Shown: positions 8,137 through 17,015, numbered from the stretch's first letter. The stretch: 64,000 bases of DNA from Streptomyces sp. CC0208 (GCF_003443735.1 NZ_CP031969.1:4340001-4404000); one strand, 5' to 3'. Program-made: numbers and translations. Notes: generated by a model from the letters alone, not told the origin.

Positions 8137-9828
8137 ATGGCCGCCGAACTGACCGCCCACCAGCTGATCGCCGCGCACCGGCCCACCCTCGACCAGGCGC
8201 TCGAAGCGATCCGCACGCGCGCGTACTGGTCCCCGCACCCGGAGCACCCCAAGGCCTACGGCCAGGACGGCAGCCTCGACATGGCGGCGGGCAAGGCCGC
8301 CTTCGACGCCCTGCTGGGCACCCGCCTCGACCTCGGCCAGCCCGGCACCGACGGCTTCGTGGGCGGCGAGGTCTCGCCGTACGGCATCGAACTGGGCGTC
8401 GAGTACCCGCACGCGGACCTGGACGTGCTGCTGCCCGCAATGAAGGCGGGCCAGAAGGCCTGGCGGGACGCGGGCGCCGAGATCCGCGCGGTGGTGTGCC
8501 TGGAGATCCTCAAGCGGATCAGCGACCGGACCCACGAGTTCGCGCACGCGGTCATGCACACCAGCGGCCAGGCCTTCATGATGGCGTTCCAGGCGGGCGG
8601 CCCGCACGCGCAGGACCGCGGCCTGGAAGCCGTGGCGTACGCGTACGTGGAGCAGGTCCGCACCCCCGACACCGCGGAGTGGACCAAGCCGCAGGGCAAG
8701 CGCGACCCGCTCGCGCTCACCAAGCAGTTCACACCGGTTCCGCGCGGGATCGGCCTGGTCATCGGCTGCAACACCTTCCCGACGTGGAACGGCTATCCGG
8801 GCCTGTTCGCCTCCCTGGCCACCGGTAACGCGGTCCTGGTGAAGCCGCACCCGCGCGCGGTGCTGCCGCTCGCGCTCACCGTCCAGGTGGCGCGGGACGT
8901 CCTGGGCGAGGCCGGCTTCGACCCGAACCTGGTGGCGCTCGCCGCCGAGCGCCCCGGCGAGGGCATCGCGAAGACCCTGGCCACGCGCCCCGAGATCCGG
9001 ATCATCGACTACACCGGTTCGACGGAGTTCGGCGACTGGCTGGAGGCCAACGCCCGCCAGGCACAGGTCTACACGGAGAAGGCCGGCGTCAACACCGTGC
9101 TCGTGGAGTCGGCCGGCGACTACAAGGGGATGCTCTCCAACCTGGCCTTCTCCCTCTCCCTGTACAGCGGCCAGATGTGCACCACCCCGCAGAACCTGCT
9201 GATCCCCCGGGACGGCATCCGCACCGACGAGGGTCCCAAGACCTTCGACGAGGTGGTCTCCGACCTCGCCCGCTCGGTCGACGGCCTCCTCGGCGACGAC
9301 GCGCGCGCGAACGCGCTGCTGGGCGCGATCGTCAACCCCGACGTGAAGGCGCGCCTGGAGGCCGCGGCGGGTCTCGGCGAAGTCGCCCTGGCCTCGCGGG
9401 AGATCGCCAACGCGGAGTTCCCGGGCGCGGTCGTGCGCACTCCGGTCGTCGTCAAGCTGGACGGCGCCAAGCCGGACGCCGAGGCCGCTTACATGAGTGA
9501 GTGCTTCGGGCCCGTCTCCTTCGCCGTCGCGGTCGACTCGGCGGCCGACGCCGTGGAGCTGCTGCGGCGCACGATCCGCGAGAAGGGCGCCATGACGGTC
9601 GGCGCGTACACCACCGACGAAGAGGTCGAGCAGGCCGTCCAGGAGGTCTGCCTGGAGGAGGCGGCGCAGCTGTCGCTGAACCTCGTCGGCGGGGTCTACG
9701 TCAACCAGACGGCCGCGTTCTCCGACTTCCACGGATCGGGCGGCAACCCGGCGGCCAACTCCGCGCTGTGCGACGGGGCGTTCGTCGCCAACCGGTTCCG
9801 GGTGGTCGAGGTGCGCCGGGAGGCCTAG
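8137..9828 (+). CDS. paaN: PaaN-type phenylacetate-pathway aldehyde dehydrogenase
   Basis: This 563-residue aldehyde-dehydrogenase-superfamily protein belongs to the PaaN type. The NAD-binding region (SFTPVPRGIGLVIGCNTFPTWNGYPGLF area) and the presumed catalytic Cys in SGQMCTTPQN are visible. In other bacteria PaaZ/PaaN fusions with a MaoC hydratase open and oxidise the oxepin-CoA ring; here no hydratase domain is attached, so a separate hydratase would be needed. The ATG at 8137 is preceded by a GACGAGGAG-type site. Its stop codon shares the palindromic CTAG with the convergent methyltransferase stop. Confidence 0.9.
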   Translation: MAAELTAHQLIAAHRPTLDQALEAIRTRAYWSPHPEHPKAYGQDGSLDMAAGKAAFDALLGTRLDLGQPGTDGFVGGEVSPYGIELGVEYPHADLDVLLPAMKAGQKAWRDAGAEIRAVVCLEILKRISDRTHEFAHAVMHTSGQAFMMAFQAGGPHAQDRGLEAVAYAYVEQVRTPDTAEWTKPQGKRDPLALTKQFTPVPRGIGLVIGCNTFPTWNGYPGLFASLATGNAVLVKPHPRAVLPLALTVQVARDVLGEAGFDPNLVALAAERPGEGIAKTLATRPEIRIIDYTGSTEFGDWLEANARQAQVYTEKAGVNTVLVESAGDYKGMLSNLAFSLSLYSGQMCTTPQNLLIPRDGIRTDEGPKTFDEVVSDLARSVDGLLGDDARANALLGAIVNPDVKARLEAAAGLGEVALASREIANAEFPGAVVRTPVVVKLDGAKPDAEAAYMSECFGPVSFAVAVDSAADAVELLRRTIREKGAMTVGAYTTDEEVEQAVQEVCLEEAAQLSLNLVGGVYVNQTAAFSDFHGSGGNPAANSALCDGAFVANRFRVVEVRREA

Positions 9829-10571
9829 GCCCCGCCGAGACTCCAGTGGTAGAGGGTCATCGCCACACTCGTGGCCAGGTTGTAGCTGGAGACCTGAGGG
9901 CGCATCGGCAGCGCCACCAGATGACCCGCTCGCGCGCGCAGTTCAGGTGACAGCCCGCTGCGCTCCGAGCCGAAGGCGAGGACGGCGTCGTCCGGGAGCT
10001 TCACACCCCGGATGTCGTCGCCCTCCGGGTCCAGGGCGAACACCGGCCCGGGCGGCAGCTCGGCGACCGTCAGGCGCTCCACCGCGGTCGCGAAGTGCAG
10101 GCCCGCCCCACCGCGGACGACGGTCGGGTGCCAGGGGTCGAGCGTGCCCGTGGTGACCACGCCGGTCGCCCCGAAGCCCGCGGCCAGCCGGATCACCGCC
10201 CCCGCGTTGCCGAGGTTGCGCGGATTGTCGAGGACCACCACGGGGGTGGTACGCGGTGTGTGCGCCAGCTTCTCGAGATGGGCCGCCCGGGACGGCCGTA
10301 CGGCCAGTGCCGCGACCCCCGTGGGATGCGGGCGGGGCACGAGGGACGCGTACGCCGACTCCGGGACCTGCGTCAACAGCGCGTCCAGGGTGTCCCGTAC
10401 GTCCGGCGCCAGCTCCTCGGCCAGGGCGAGCGCCGCGCCCCGGTCGACGGCGACCGCCACCGGGACCTCGGCCCCGAACCGCACGGCGTGCTTGAGGGCG
10501 TGGAAGCCGTCGAGCAGCACACAGGTGTCGACGAGCCGGTGCCACAGGCTCACGGGATCGGGACCGGTCAT
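9825..10571 (-). CDS. TrmH/SpoU-family RNA 2'-O-methyltransferase
   Basis: This 248-residue protein has the three SPOUT motifs in order: LDNPRNLGNAGAVIRLAAGFGA (about residue 113), LAFGSERSGLS (about 198) and LPMRPQVSSYNLATSVAMTLY near the end. SPOUT enzymes methylate a ribose 2'-OH in tRNA or rRNA using SAM. The specific target cannot be named. It is the last gene of a DUF5819-HTTM-SpoU operon with ATGA/GTGA overlaps, and it converges on paaN, sharing a CTAG at the stop codons. Confidence 0.88.
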   Translation of the reverse strand: MTGPDPVSLWHRLVDTCVLLDGFHALKHAVRFGAEVPVAVAVDRGAALALAEELAPDVRDTLDALLTQVPESAYASLVPRPHPTGVAALAVRPSRAAHLEKLAHTPRTTPVVVLDNPRNLGNAGAVIRLAAGFGATGVVTTGTLDPWHPTVVRGGAGLHFATAVERLTVAELPPGPVFALDPEGDDIRGVKLPDDAVLAFGSERSGLSPELRARAGHLVALPMRPQVSSYNLATSVAMTLYHWSLGGA

Positions 10572-11914
10572 GCGGGGAAGCCTACGTGCCGGTGACCGGG
10601 GTTCTCGGGGTCGCCGGGGTTGTCGCCGGGGCGGTCGGCGGGCCGCGGGGTCTTCGTGGATCCCGGATCCGTCGCTGGGCCCGGCCGGCCGGGAGTCCGG
10701 TGTCCCTCAGGAGTGGGTCGCCCCTTCGGGCCGCCGCGTCCGAGCAGCCCCGCTCCCCGGCCGCCCCCGCCCGCCCAGCGCGTCCACAGCCGGCCACGCA
10801 CGCGTGCCGCCCCGTCGCCCAGCCGGCGAAGGAACGACGTCGGCAGGAAGACCGAGTCCGCGGCGATCATCGCCAGCGAGAAGAACGGCAGTCCGAGGAC
10901 GACCGCGATCACCGCGTGCTCGGTGATCATCGCCGCCAGCAGGACGTTCTTGACCCGCCGGTTGAACAGCGTGAACGGGAAGGCGACCTGCACGGCGACC
11001 GTGCCGTACGTCACCAGCATCACCATGACGCCGTTCGACGACAGCAGGTCGGCGAGGGCGGGCCACGGCGAGAAGGACTGCAGATGCAGCGGGTAGTAGA
11101 CGGCGGTGCCGTCCTGCCAGCGGGAACCCTGGATCTTGTACCAGCCCGCCGTCGCGTAGATGAGACAGGCCTCGGCCATGATCACGAGCAGGGCGCCGTT
11201 GTGGACGATGTTGGCGACGACGTCGAGCATGATCCGCGACTGGCCGGACCGGGCGAACCGTCCGACCGCCCACCACAGGGCCTGCGCCAGCCACAGAGCC
11301 CACAGGAGCGCCGGGACGACCCAGTCGCCGCTCAGCCTGTCCAGGAAGGCCGCCGACGCCAGCACGAGCCCGAGGACGCCCCACAGGGCCGGCCCGACAC
11401 GGTCCACGACATGCTCTCCACGCGCGTGTGCCTCCCGCGAGCGCCGGGCCCGGCGCTCGTCCAGCGACCAGACCTGGCCGCAGCGCGTGAAGACCAGGTA
11501 CATGCACATCAGATGCAGGACGTTGTCGCCGCCGTCGCCCATGAAGATGCTGCGGTTCTGCAGCGAGAGCACGCCGACCATGAAGAGAACGGACATCGCG
11601 CGGGTGCGCCAGCCGAGCAGCAGCAGGACGCTCGAGACGACGGCGAGCACATAGACCGTCTCGAACCAGAACTGCCCGTCCGACCACATCAGGGCCGTGA
11701 ACGCGCCGTTGAGCGAGACCAGCTGTTCGGCGAGGTTCCAGCTCCACGGACCGTCCGGGCCGTACAGCTCCTGGCGGTGCGGGAACTCGCGCAGCAGGAA
11801 CAGCAGCCAGGTCGCGCTGAAACCGATACGGATCATCGCGGTCTGGTAGGGGCCGAGGGCGGCCTCGGTGACACGGGCGATGCCGGTGGACACCGCCAGG
11901 GCGAATCGGTTCAC
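10568..11914 (-). CDS. HTTM-domain membrane protein
   Basis: This 448-residue integral membrane protein has several clear hydrophobic segments (for example MIRIGFSATWLLFLL, VYVLAVVSSVLLLLGW, VGPALWGVLGLVLASAAFL). It resembles the horizontally transferred transmembrane (HTTM) domain shared with vitamin-K-dependent gamma-carboxylases. The catalytic role is unknown in bacteria. The last 75 residues are a Gly/Pro/Arg-rich, probably disordered tail. The GTG start at 11914 overlaps the DUF5819 stop; HTTM and DUF5819 genes are commonly paired in streptomycetes, so the two probably act together in the membrane. Confidence 0.85.
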   Translation of the reverse strand: MNRFALAVSTGIARVTEAALGPYQTAMIRIGFSATWLLFLLREFPHRQELYGPDGPWSWNLAEQLVSLNGAFTALMWSDGQFWFETVYVLAVVSSVLLLLGWRTRAMSVLFMVGVLSLQNRSIFMGDGGDNVLHLMCMYLVFTRCGQVWSLDERRARRSREAHARGEHVVDRVGPALWGVLGLVLASAAFLDRLSGDWVVPALLWALWLAQALWWAVGRFARSGQSRIMLDVVANIVHNGALLVIMAEACLIYATAGWYKIQGSRWQDGTAVYYPLHLQSFSPWPALADLLSSNGVMVMLVTYGTVAVQVAFPFTLFNRRVKNVLLAAMITEHAVIAVVLGLPFFSLAMIAADSVFLPTSFLRRLGDGAARVRGRLWTRWAGGGGRGAGLLGRGGPKGRPTPEGHRTPGRPGPATDPGSTKTPRPADRPGDNPGDPENPGHRHVGFPA

Positions 11915-12972
11915 CGGACGCTCCCCTCGGTGTCGTCCGCCGTCACGGCCCACCAGGGCAGCTCGCGGTAGACCGGCTGCACCGGCACCTTCTCCTCGCT
12001 CCACTTCGGCGGGGGCACGTTGGTGGTCCTGGAGCGGACCTGGACGCTCACGAGGACGTCGCCCCGCGCGGTCGCGTGGTCCCGCTCCAGACGCAGCACC
12101 ACGATGCGGCGGAGATACGTCCCGGACAGCGTGCCGCGCAGGCCGACCGGCCGGTTGTCGGCGTCGTGCGTGGCGACGAAGAGGTCCCAGGAGCGGCGCA
12201 ACTCGTTCTGCTGGGTGTGGCTGGGCAGCAGATTGCCGTCGACGGCACGGCCGTCCTCGGCGGACAGGTCGTACCAGCCGGTCGTACGGCTGCCGCCGTC
12301 GGCGCTCCTTACCCGGGCCCGGACCTGCACCGCGATGTTCAGCTGGAGGGGGTTCGGCGCGAAGAGCTTCCAGTTCTGCTCGAACTCCGGATAGACCCAG
12401 TCTTCGACCGCCCCGCCGTGCTGCTTGGTCACCGTGTTCGACGGCGCGACGTGCAGGAACACCATCCCGATGTGCACACAGACCGCGACGGCCACGACGG
12501 CGAGCGCCAGGGCCACCCCGATCTGATAGCGGAGGGAGAGGGCGCCCACACCGGTACGGGGCTCGGGGTCGGAGGCCCGGTAGGGGGCGAGGTCCGGGGC
12601 CGGGGCCGGGGCGGCCGGGCGTATCGCGGAGGGGCGGGTGTCGGCGGGCTGGGAGGGGCCGGGGTGGGCGGGCTCGGCGGAGCCTGCGTGGGCGGGCTCG
12701 GAGAGGCCAGAGTGGCCGGTCTCGGCGGGCAGATCGCTTGTGGCCGACCCCACCCCGGCGGACTCACGATCCTGCGCGGGGACCCTCGTCCGCGACTCGA
12801 CGGCCACGTCCGGCAGCTCACCCGGCGCCTCCGGACCGTTCGCCCCGTGCGACCCGTACGCCTCCGCTGGCACCTCCGGCTCGGGGGCATCGCCCGGCCC
12901 GGGGGCATCGCCCGACCCGCTCGTGGCGCCCGGTCCTCGCCGGGCGTTCGAGCCTCCGTCGTACGCGTCCAT
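11911..12972 (-). CDS. DUF5819-family single-pass membrane protein with a disordered N-terminal tail
   Basis: The 353-residue protein starts with about 140 residues of low complexity, including short Ser-Glu-Pro-Ala-His repeats. One transmembrane helix follows (about 150-172, IGVALALAVVAVAVCVHIGMVFL), then a C-terminal domain of about 180 residues. That domain contains FEQNWKLFAPNPL, typical of DUF5819 proteins that accompany HTTM proteins. The orientation fits a cytoplasmic tail and an extracellular domain, but that is inference. It is the first gene of the operon and divergent from paaA. Confidence 0.8.
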   Translation of the reverse strand: MDAYDGGSNARRGPGATSGSGDAPGPGDAPEPEVPAEAYGSHGANGPEAPGELPDVAVESRTRVPAQDRESAGVGSATSDLPAETGHSGLSEPAHAGSAEPAHPGPSQPADTRPSAIRPAAPAPAPDLAPYRASDPEPRTGVGALSLRYQIGVALALAVVAVAVCVHIGMVFLHVAPSNTVTKQHGGAVEDWVYPEFEQNWKLFAPNPLQLNIAVQVRARVRSADGGSRTTGWYDLSAEDGRAVDGNLLPSHTQQNELRRSWDLFVATHDADNRPVGLRGTLSGTYLRRIVVLRLERDHATARGDVLVSVQVRSRTTNVPPPKWSEEKVPVQPVYRELPWWAVTADDTEGSVR

Positions 12973-13281
12973 TCCGCCCCGTTCCCGATTCCGGTCCGCC
13001 CACCGCCCCCGGCCTCAGGCGGCGGCGCCCGGTGGCCGGCGCCCGCACCCGCCTCGCCGCGGTGGTTCGCACGGCACGGTACTCAGGCCCGGCCGCCCCG
13101 CACAGCCCCTGTGGACCGGCCCCGGCGTGGCCGTTCTCACTCCCGCCCAGGTTTTCCACAGGCTGCCTCGTGGGTTTTCCACAGCGGTTGACACCTTACG
13201 GCGCCCGGCACACCATGGAATCGCACGAACCGAACGATCGGTCGGGAGCAGGTTCCGGCGGAGCCCAGGCGAGGGGGCCTC
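12973..13281. promoter_or_regulatory. Intergenic promoter region between the DUF5819 gene and paaA
   Basis: This 309-bp gene-free stretch holds two GGTTTTCCACAG copies (13150-13161 and 13173-13184, 23 bp apart), a TTGACA-like hexamer at 13188-13193, and the PaaR-type operator at 13228-13246. The left part next to the DUF5819 gene is merely GC-rich. I see no RNA gene. Confidence 0.6.
13228..13246. promoter_or_regulatory. PaaR-type operator upstream of paaA
   Basis: AACCGAACGATCGGTCGGG is the exact reverse complement of the 19-bp operator between paaH and paaN. It lies 35 bp upstream of the paaA start and downstream of a TTGACA-like hexamer, a position suited to repression. Confidence 0.8.
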
Positions 13282-14307
13282 ATGGCGACAGCAGCCGCGC
13301 AGCAGACGGCGAGCACACAGGCGTACGGCGCTCGGGGCGCCGTCGGCGACACCACCGCGTACCAGAGCGTCTTCGACGCCGCCGTGGCCGCCGACGAGCG
13401 CATCGAGCCGCGCGACTGGATGCCGGACGCCTATCGCGCGACCCTGGTCCGCCAGATCGCGCAGCACGCCCACTCAGAGATCATCGGCATGCAGCCGGAG
13501 GCGAACTGGATCACGCGCGCTCCCTCCCTGCGCCGCAAGGCCATCCTGATGGCCAAGGTCCAGGACGAGGCGGGGCACGGCCTCTACCTCTACAGCGCGG
13601 CGGAAACCCTCGGCACCGGCCGCGACGAGCTCCTCGACAAGCTCCACTCGGGCCGCCAGAAGTACTCCTCGATCTTCAACTACCCGACCCTCACCTGGGC
13701 GGACGTCGGCGCGATCGGCTGGCTCGTGGACGGCGCCGCGATCACCAACCAGGTCCCCCTGTGCCGCTGCTCCTACGGCCCGTACGCACGCGCGATGGTC
13801 CGTATCTGCAAGGAGGAGTCCTTCCACCAGCGCCAGGGCTACGAGCTGCTGCTGGCCCTGAGCAAGGGCACGCCCGAGCAGCACGCGATGGCCCAGGACG
13901 CGGTGGACCGCTGGTGGTGGCCGTCCCTGATGATGTTCGGCCCGCCCGACGACGAGTCCGCGCACTCCGCGCAGTCGATGGCCTGGAAGATCAAGCGCCA
14001 TTCCAACGACGAGCTGCGTCAGCGTTTCGTCGACATCTGCGTCCCCCAGGCCGAGTCCCTGGGCCTCACCCTCCCCGACCCGGAGCTGCGGTGGAACGAG
14101 GAGCGGGGACACCACGACTTCGGCCCGATCGACTGGACGGAGTTCAAAGAGGTCCTCAAGGGCAACGGCCCGTGCAACGAACAGCGGATCACCCAGCGCC
14201 GGCGGGCGCACGACGAGGGCGCCTGGGTGCGGGAGGCGGCCGCGGCCCACGCGGCGAAGCACACAGCGGTGAAGCACACCGGCAAGACAGGAGCGACGCG
14301 CGCATGA
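13282..14307 (+). CDS. paaA: Phenylacetyl-CoA epoxidase catalytic subunit PaaA
   Basis: PaaA is the diiron catalytic subunit of the multicomponent monooxygenase that epoxidises the ring of phenylacetyl-CoA. The 341-residue protein shows ferritin-like iron-binding segments VQDEAGHGLYLYS and CKEESFHQRQGYE, each with an ExxH-type pair. It is the first of five overlapping paaABCDE genes and carries a strong PaaR-type operator upstream. The ATG at 13282 follows a GAGGGGG site, and the stop overlaps paaB (ATGA). Confidence 0.95.
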   Translation: MATAAAQQTASTQAYGARGAVGDTTAYQSVFDAAVAADERIEPRDWMPDAYRATLVRQIAQHAHSEIIGMQPEANWITRAPSLRRKAILMAKVQDEAGHGLYLYSAAETLGTGRDELLDKLHSGRQKYSSIFNYPTLTWADVGAIGWLVDGAAITNQVPLCRCSYGPYARAMVRICKEESFHQRQGYELLLALSKGTPEQHAMAQDAVDRWWWPSLMMFGPPDDESAHSAQSMAWKIKRHSNDELRQRFVDICVPQAESLGLTLPDPELRWNEERGHHDFGPIDWTEFKEVLKGNGPCNEQRITQRRRAHDEGAWVREAAAAHAAKHTAVKHTGKTGATRA

Positions 14308-14591
14308 CGAACACCGACTGGCCCCTGTGGGAGGTCTTCGTGCGCTCGCGCCGCGGCCTCTCCCACACCCACGCCGGCAGCCTGCACGCCCCGGACGCGG
14401 AGCTCGCCCTGCGCAACGCCCGCGACCTGTACACCCGGCGCGGCGAGGGCGTCTCGATCTGGGTGGTGCCCTCGTCCGCCATCACGGCCTCCTCGCCCGA
14501 CGAGAAGGACCCGTTCTTCGAGCCGTCCGCCGACAAGCCGTACCGGCACCCGACGTTCTACGAGATCCCGGAGGGGGTGAAGCACCTGTGA
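14304..14591 (+). CDS. paaB: Phenylacetyl-CoA epoxidase subunit PaaB
   Basis: This 95-residue subunit of the epoxidase complex is small and non-catalytic; it bridges the PaaA-PaaC heterodimers. The start WPLWEVFVRSRRGLSHTHAGS is typical. It overlaps paaA by ATGA and the paaC GTG start by GTGA. Its frame lies inside a much longer open frame (11868-14591) that has no coding meaning upstream. Confidence 0.94.
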   Translation: MTNTDWPLWEVFVRSRRGLSHTHAGSLHAPDAELALRNARDLYTRRGEGVSIWVVPSSAITASSPDEKDPFFEPSADKPYRHPTFYEIPEGVKHL

Positions 14592-15337
14592 GCACACCTG
14601 AGACGACGGCTGCTCCCGCGGCCTCCCCGATTTCCCGGGCCGCCGCGATCGCCCTCGGCGACGACGCGCTGGTGCTCTCGCACCGCCTCGGCGAGTGGGC
14701 GGGCCACGCCCCCGTCCTGGAGGAGGAGGTCGCCCTCGCCAACATCGCCCTCGACCTGCTCGGCCAGGCCCGGGTGCTGCTGTCCCTGGTGGGCGACGAG
14801 GACGAACTGGCGTATCTGCGCGAGGAGCGCGCCTTCCGCAACCTCCAGCTGGTGGAGCAGCCGAACGGCGACTTCGCCCACACCATCGTCCGCCAGCTGT
14901 ACTTCTCCACCTACCAGCACCTGCTGTACGCCGAACTGGCCGCGGGCGGCGGCCCCTTCGCCCCGCTCGCCGCGAAGGCCGTCAAGGAGGTCGCCTACCA
15001 CCGCGACCACGCCGAGCAGTGGACCCTGCGGCTCGGTGACGGCACCGAGGAGAGCCACGCGCGGATGCTGCGGGCGTGCGAGGCGCTGTGGCGGTTCACG
15101 GGCGAGATGTTCCAGCCGGTGGAGGGTGTGGAGGTCGACGGGGAGCGCATGGAGGCCGCCTGGCTGGCGTCCGTGGGGGAGATCCTGCGCCGGGCCACCC
15201 TGGGCGTGCCCGAGGGGCCGCGCTCGGGTGCGTGGGCCGCCGGGGCGGGACGACAGGGCCTGCACACCGAGCCCTTCGGGCGGATGCTCGCCGAGATGCA
15301 GCACCTGCACCGCAGTCACCCGGGGGCGTCATGGTGA
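14588..15337 (+). CDS. paaC: Phenylacetyl-CoA epoxidase structural subunit PaaC
   Basis: PaaC is the catalytically silent ferritin-like partner of PaaA. The 249-residue protein has the expected helical blocks (GDDALVLSHRLGEWAGHAPVLEEEVALANIALDLLGQAR, KEVAYHRDHAEQWTLRLGDGT). I chose the GTG at 14588 because it overlaps the paaB stop; in-frame sequence upstream is a shadow of paaB. The stop overlaps paaD by seven bases. Confidence 0.93.
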   Translation: MSTPETTAAPAASPISRAAAIALGDDALVLSHRLGEWAGHAPVLEEEVALANIALDLLGQARVLLSLVGDEDELAYLREERAFRNLQLVEQPNGDFAHTIVRQLYFSTYQHLLYAELAAGGGPFAPLAAKAVKEVAYHRDHAEQWTLRLGDGTEESHARMLRACEALWRFTGEMFQPVEGVEVDGERMEAAWLASVGEILRRATLGVPEGPRSGAWAAGAGRQGLHTEPFGRMLAEMQHLHRSHPGASW

Positions 15338-15858
15338 CGCTCACCCCGCTGGAGACCGAACTGTTCGCGCTCGCCGGTTCGGTGCCCGACCCCGAGCTGC
15401 CGGTGCTCACCCTGCGCGAGCTGGGCGTGCTGCGTGCGGTGCATGTCCGGGACGCGGACTCGGTCGAGGTCGAGCTGACCCCGACGTACACCGGCTGCCC
15501 GGCGATCGAGGCGATGTCCCTGGACATCGAGCGGGTGCTGCGCGACCACGGCGTGCGGGAGGTCACCGTGCGCACGGTGCTCGCGCCCGCCTGGTCGACC
15601 GACGACATCACCGCCGAAGGACGCCGCAAGCTGCGGGAGTTCGGCATAGCGCCACCCCGCGTCGTGGCGGCGGCCGGGCCGGTCGCGGTGGGACTGGGGC
15701 CGACGCGGACACGCGACGCGGAGGCCGAAGCGCTCCTCTGCCCGCACTGCGGTTCCGCCGACACCGAACTGCTCAGCCGGTTCTCCTCCACCGCGTGCAA
15801 GGCGCTGCGGCGGTGCTTGGACTGCCGTGAACCGTTCGACCACTTCAAGGAGTTGTGA
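15331..15858 (+). CDS. paaD: PaaD, iron-sulfur maturation-type protein of the epoxidase operon
   Basis: This 175-residue protein has an N-terminal MIP18/DUF59 domain (VPDPELPVLTLRELGVL; TPTYTGCPAIEAM) and a C-terminal zinc-ribbon-like tail (CPHCGS and CLDC). PaaD is required for assembly or maturation of the epoxidase, probably its iron-sulfur centre, though the exact step is unsettled. The start ATG 15331 lies inside the end of paaC, and the stop overlaps paaE as TGATG. Confidence 0.93.
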   Translation: MVTLTPLETELFALAGSVPDPELPVLTLRELGVLRAVHVRDADSVEVELTPTYTGCPAIEAMSLDIERVLRDHGVREVTVRTVLAPAWSTDDITAEGRRKLREFGIAPPRVVAAAGPVAVGLGPTRTRDAEAEALLCPHCGSADTELLSRFSSTACKALRRCLDCREPFDHFKEL

Positions 15859-16916
15859 TGGCCCGCTTCCACCCGCTCCCGGTGGCCGCGGTCGACCGGC
15901 TCACCGACGACTCCGTGGCCCTAACCCTCACCGTGCCGCCCGAACTGCGCGAGGAGTTCCGGTACGCCGCCGGCCAGCATCTCGCCCTGCGCCGCACGGC
16001 CGACGGCACGGAGATACGCCGGACCTACTCCATCTGCTCCCCGGCGCCGGACGCAGAGGGACCACGCGAACTGCGGGTCGGCGTGCGGCTGGTGGAGGGC
16101 GGCGCCTTCTCGACGTACGCGCTCAAGGAAATCAACGTCGGCGACGAGCTGGAGGTGATGACACCGGCGGGCCGGTTCACCCTCGACCCGGCGCCCGGTC
16201 TGTACGCGGCGGTCGTCGGCGGCAGCGGCATCACCCCGGTGCTGTCGATCGCGGCGACGCTGCTGGCACGCGAGCCCGAGGCCCGGTTCTGTCTGATCCG
16301 CAGCGACCGCACTTCCGCGTCGACGATGTTCCTGGAGGAGGTCGCCGACCTGAAGGACCGCTACCCCGAGCGGTTCCAGCTGGTCACGGTGCTCTCCCGG
16401 GAAGAGCAGCAGGCCGGGTTGCCCTCCGGGCGGCTCGACCGACAGCGACTGACCGGGCTGCTGCCGGCCCTGCTGCCGGTGGAGCGGGTGGCGGGCTGGT
16501 TCCTGTGCGGGCCGTTCGGACTCGTGCAGGGTGCGGAGAGGGCGTTGCAGGAGCTCGGGGTCGCGCGGACCCGGATCCACGAGGAGATCTTCCATGTGGA
16601 CGCGGGGGCTGCTCCGGCACAACCGGTTCCGGCGCCCGCGCACAGCACGGTGACCGCCCGGCTCGACGGACGCGGCGGCAGCTGGCCCGTCCAGGACGGT
16701 GAGTCGTTGCTGGAGACGGTGTTGCGCAACCGGTCCGACGCGCCCTACGCCTGCAAGGGCGGGGTGTGCGGGACCTGCCGGGCCTTCCTGGTCTCCGGTG
16801 AGGTGCGCATGGACCGCAACTTCGCGCTGGAGCCGGAGGAGACGCAGGCGGGCTATGTGCTGGCATGCCAGTCGCATCCGGTGACGGAGAAGGTGGAGCT
16901 GGACTTCGACAGGTAG
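15858..16916 (+). CDS. paaE: Phenylacetyl-CoA epoxidase reductase PaaE
   Basis: PaaE passes electrons from NADPH to the diiron subunit. Domains in the 352 residues: FAD-binding (about 1-100, with RRTYSICSP), NAD(P)-binding (about 105-230, GSGITPVLSIAATLL) and a C-terminal plant-type 2Fe-2S domain with the cysteine ladder CKGGVCGTC and a fourth Cys in VLACQS. It ends the paaABCDE operon. No paaK ligase, paaG or paaJ gene is present in this window. Confidence 0.95.
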   Translation: MARFHPLPVAAVDRLTDDSVALTLTVPPELREEFRYAAGQHLALRRTADGTEIRRTYSICSPAPDAEGPRELRVGVRLVEGGAFSTYALKEINVGDELEVMTPAGRFTLDPAPGLYAAVVGGSGITPVLSIAATLLAREPEARFCLIRSDRTSASTMFLEEVADLKDRYPERFQLVTVLSREEQQAGLPSGRLDRQRLTGLLPALLPVERVAGWFLCGPFGLVQGAERALQELGVARTRIHEEIFHVDAGAAPAQPVPAPAHSTVTARLDGRGGSWPVQDGESLLETVLRNRSDAPYACKGGVCGTCRAFLVSGEVRMDRNFALEPEETQAGYVLACQSHPVTEKVELDFDR

Positions 16917-16941
16917 GCCGGGGAAGCCCGTTCCCTTCTTC

Positions 16942-16955
16942 TAGAACCTGTTCTA
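16942..16955. promoter_or_regulatory. KstR-like operator upstream of the acyl-CoA dehydrogenase
   Basis: TAGAACCTGTTCTA has perfect TAGAAC/GTTCTA arms around two bases and fits the actinobacterial KstR consensus TNNAACNNGTTNNA. KstR controls steroid side-chain and ring catabolism genes. The site lies 61 bp upstream of the acyl-CoA dehydrogenase start. No kstR gene is in the window. Confidence 0.65.
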
Positions 16956-17015
16956 TCTTGACGGACCGCCAGATCAGCTGACCCGATCTGCCGACCCGTC
17001 GGAAGGACAGGGACC

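Noticed and set aside
11868..14591. 907-codon plus-strand open frame covering the DUF5819 region and paaA
   Set aside because: Only its last 95 codons (paaB) are real. The rest is an Arg/Pro-rich shadow of minus-strand DUF5819/HTTM and of paaA in another frame.
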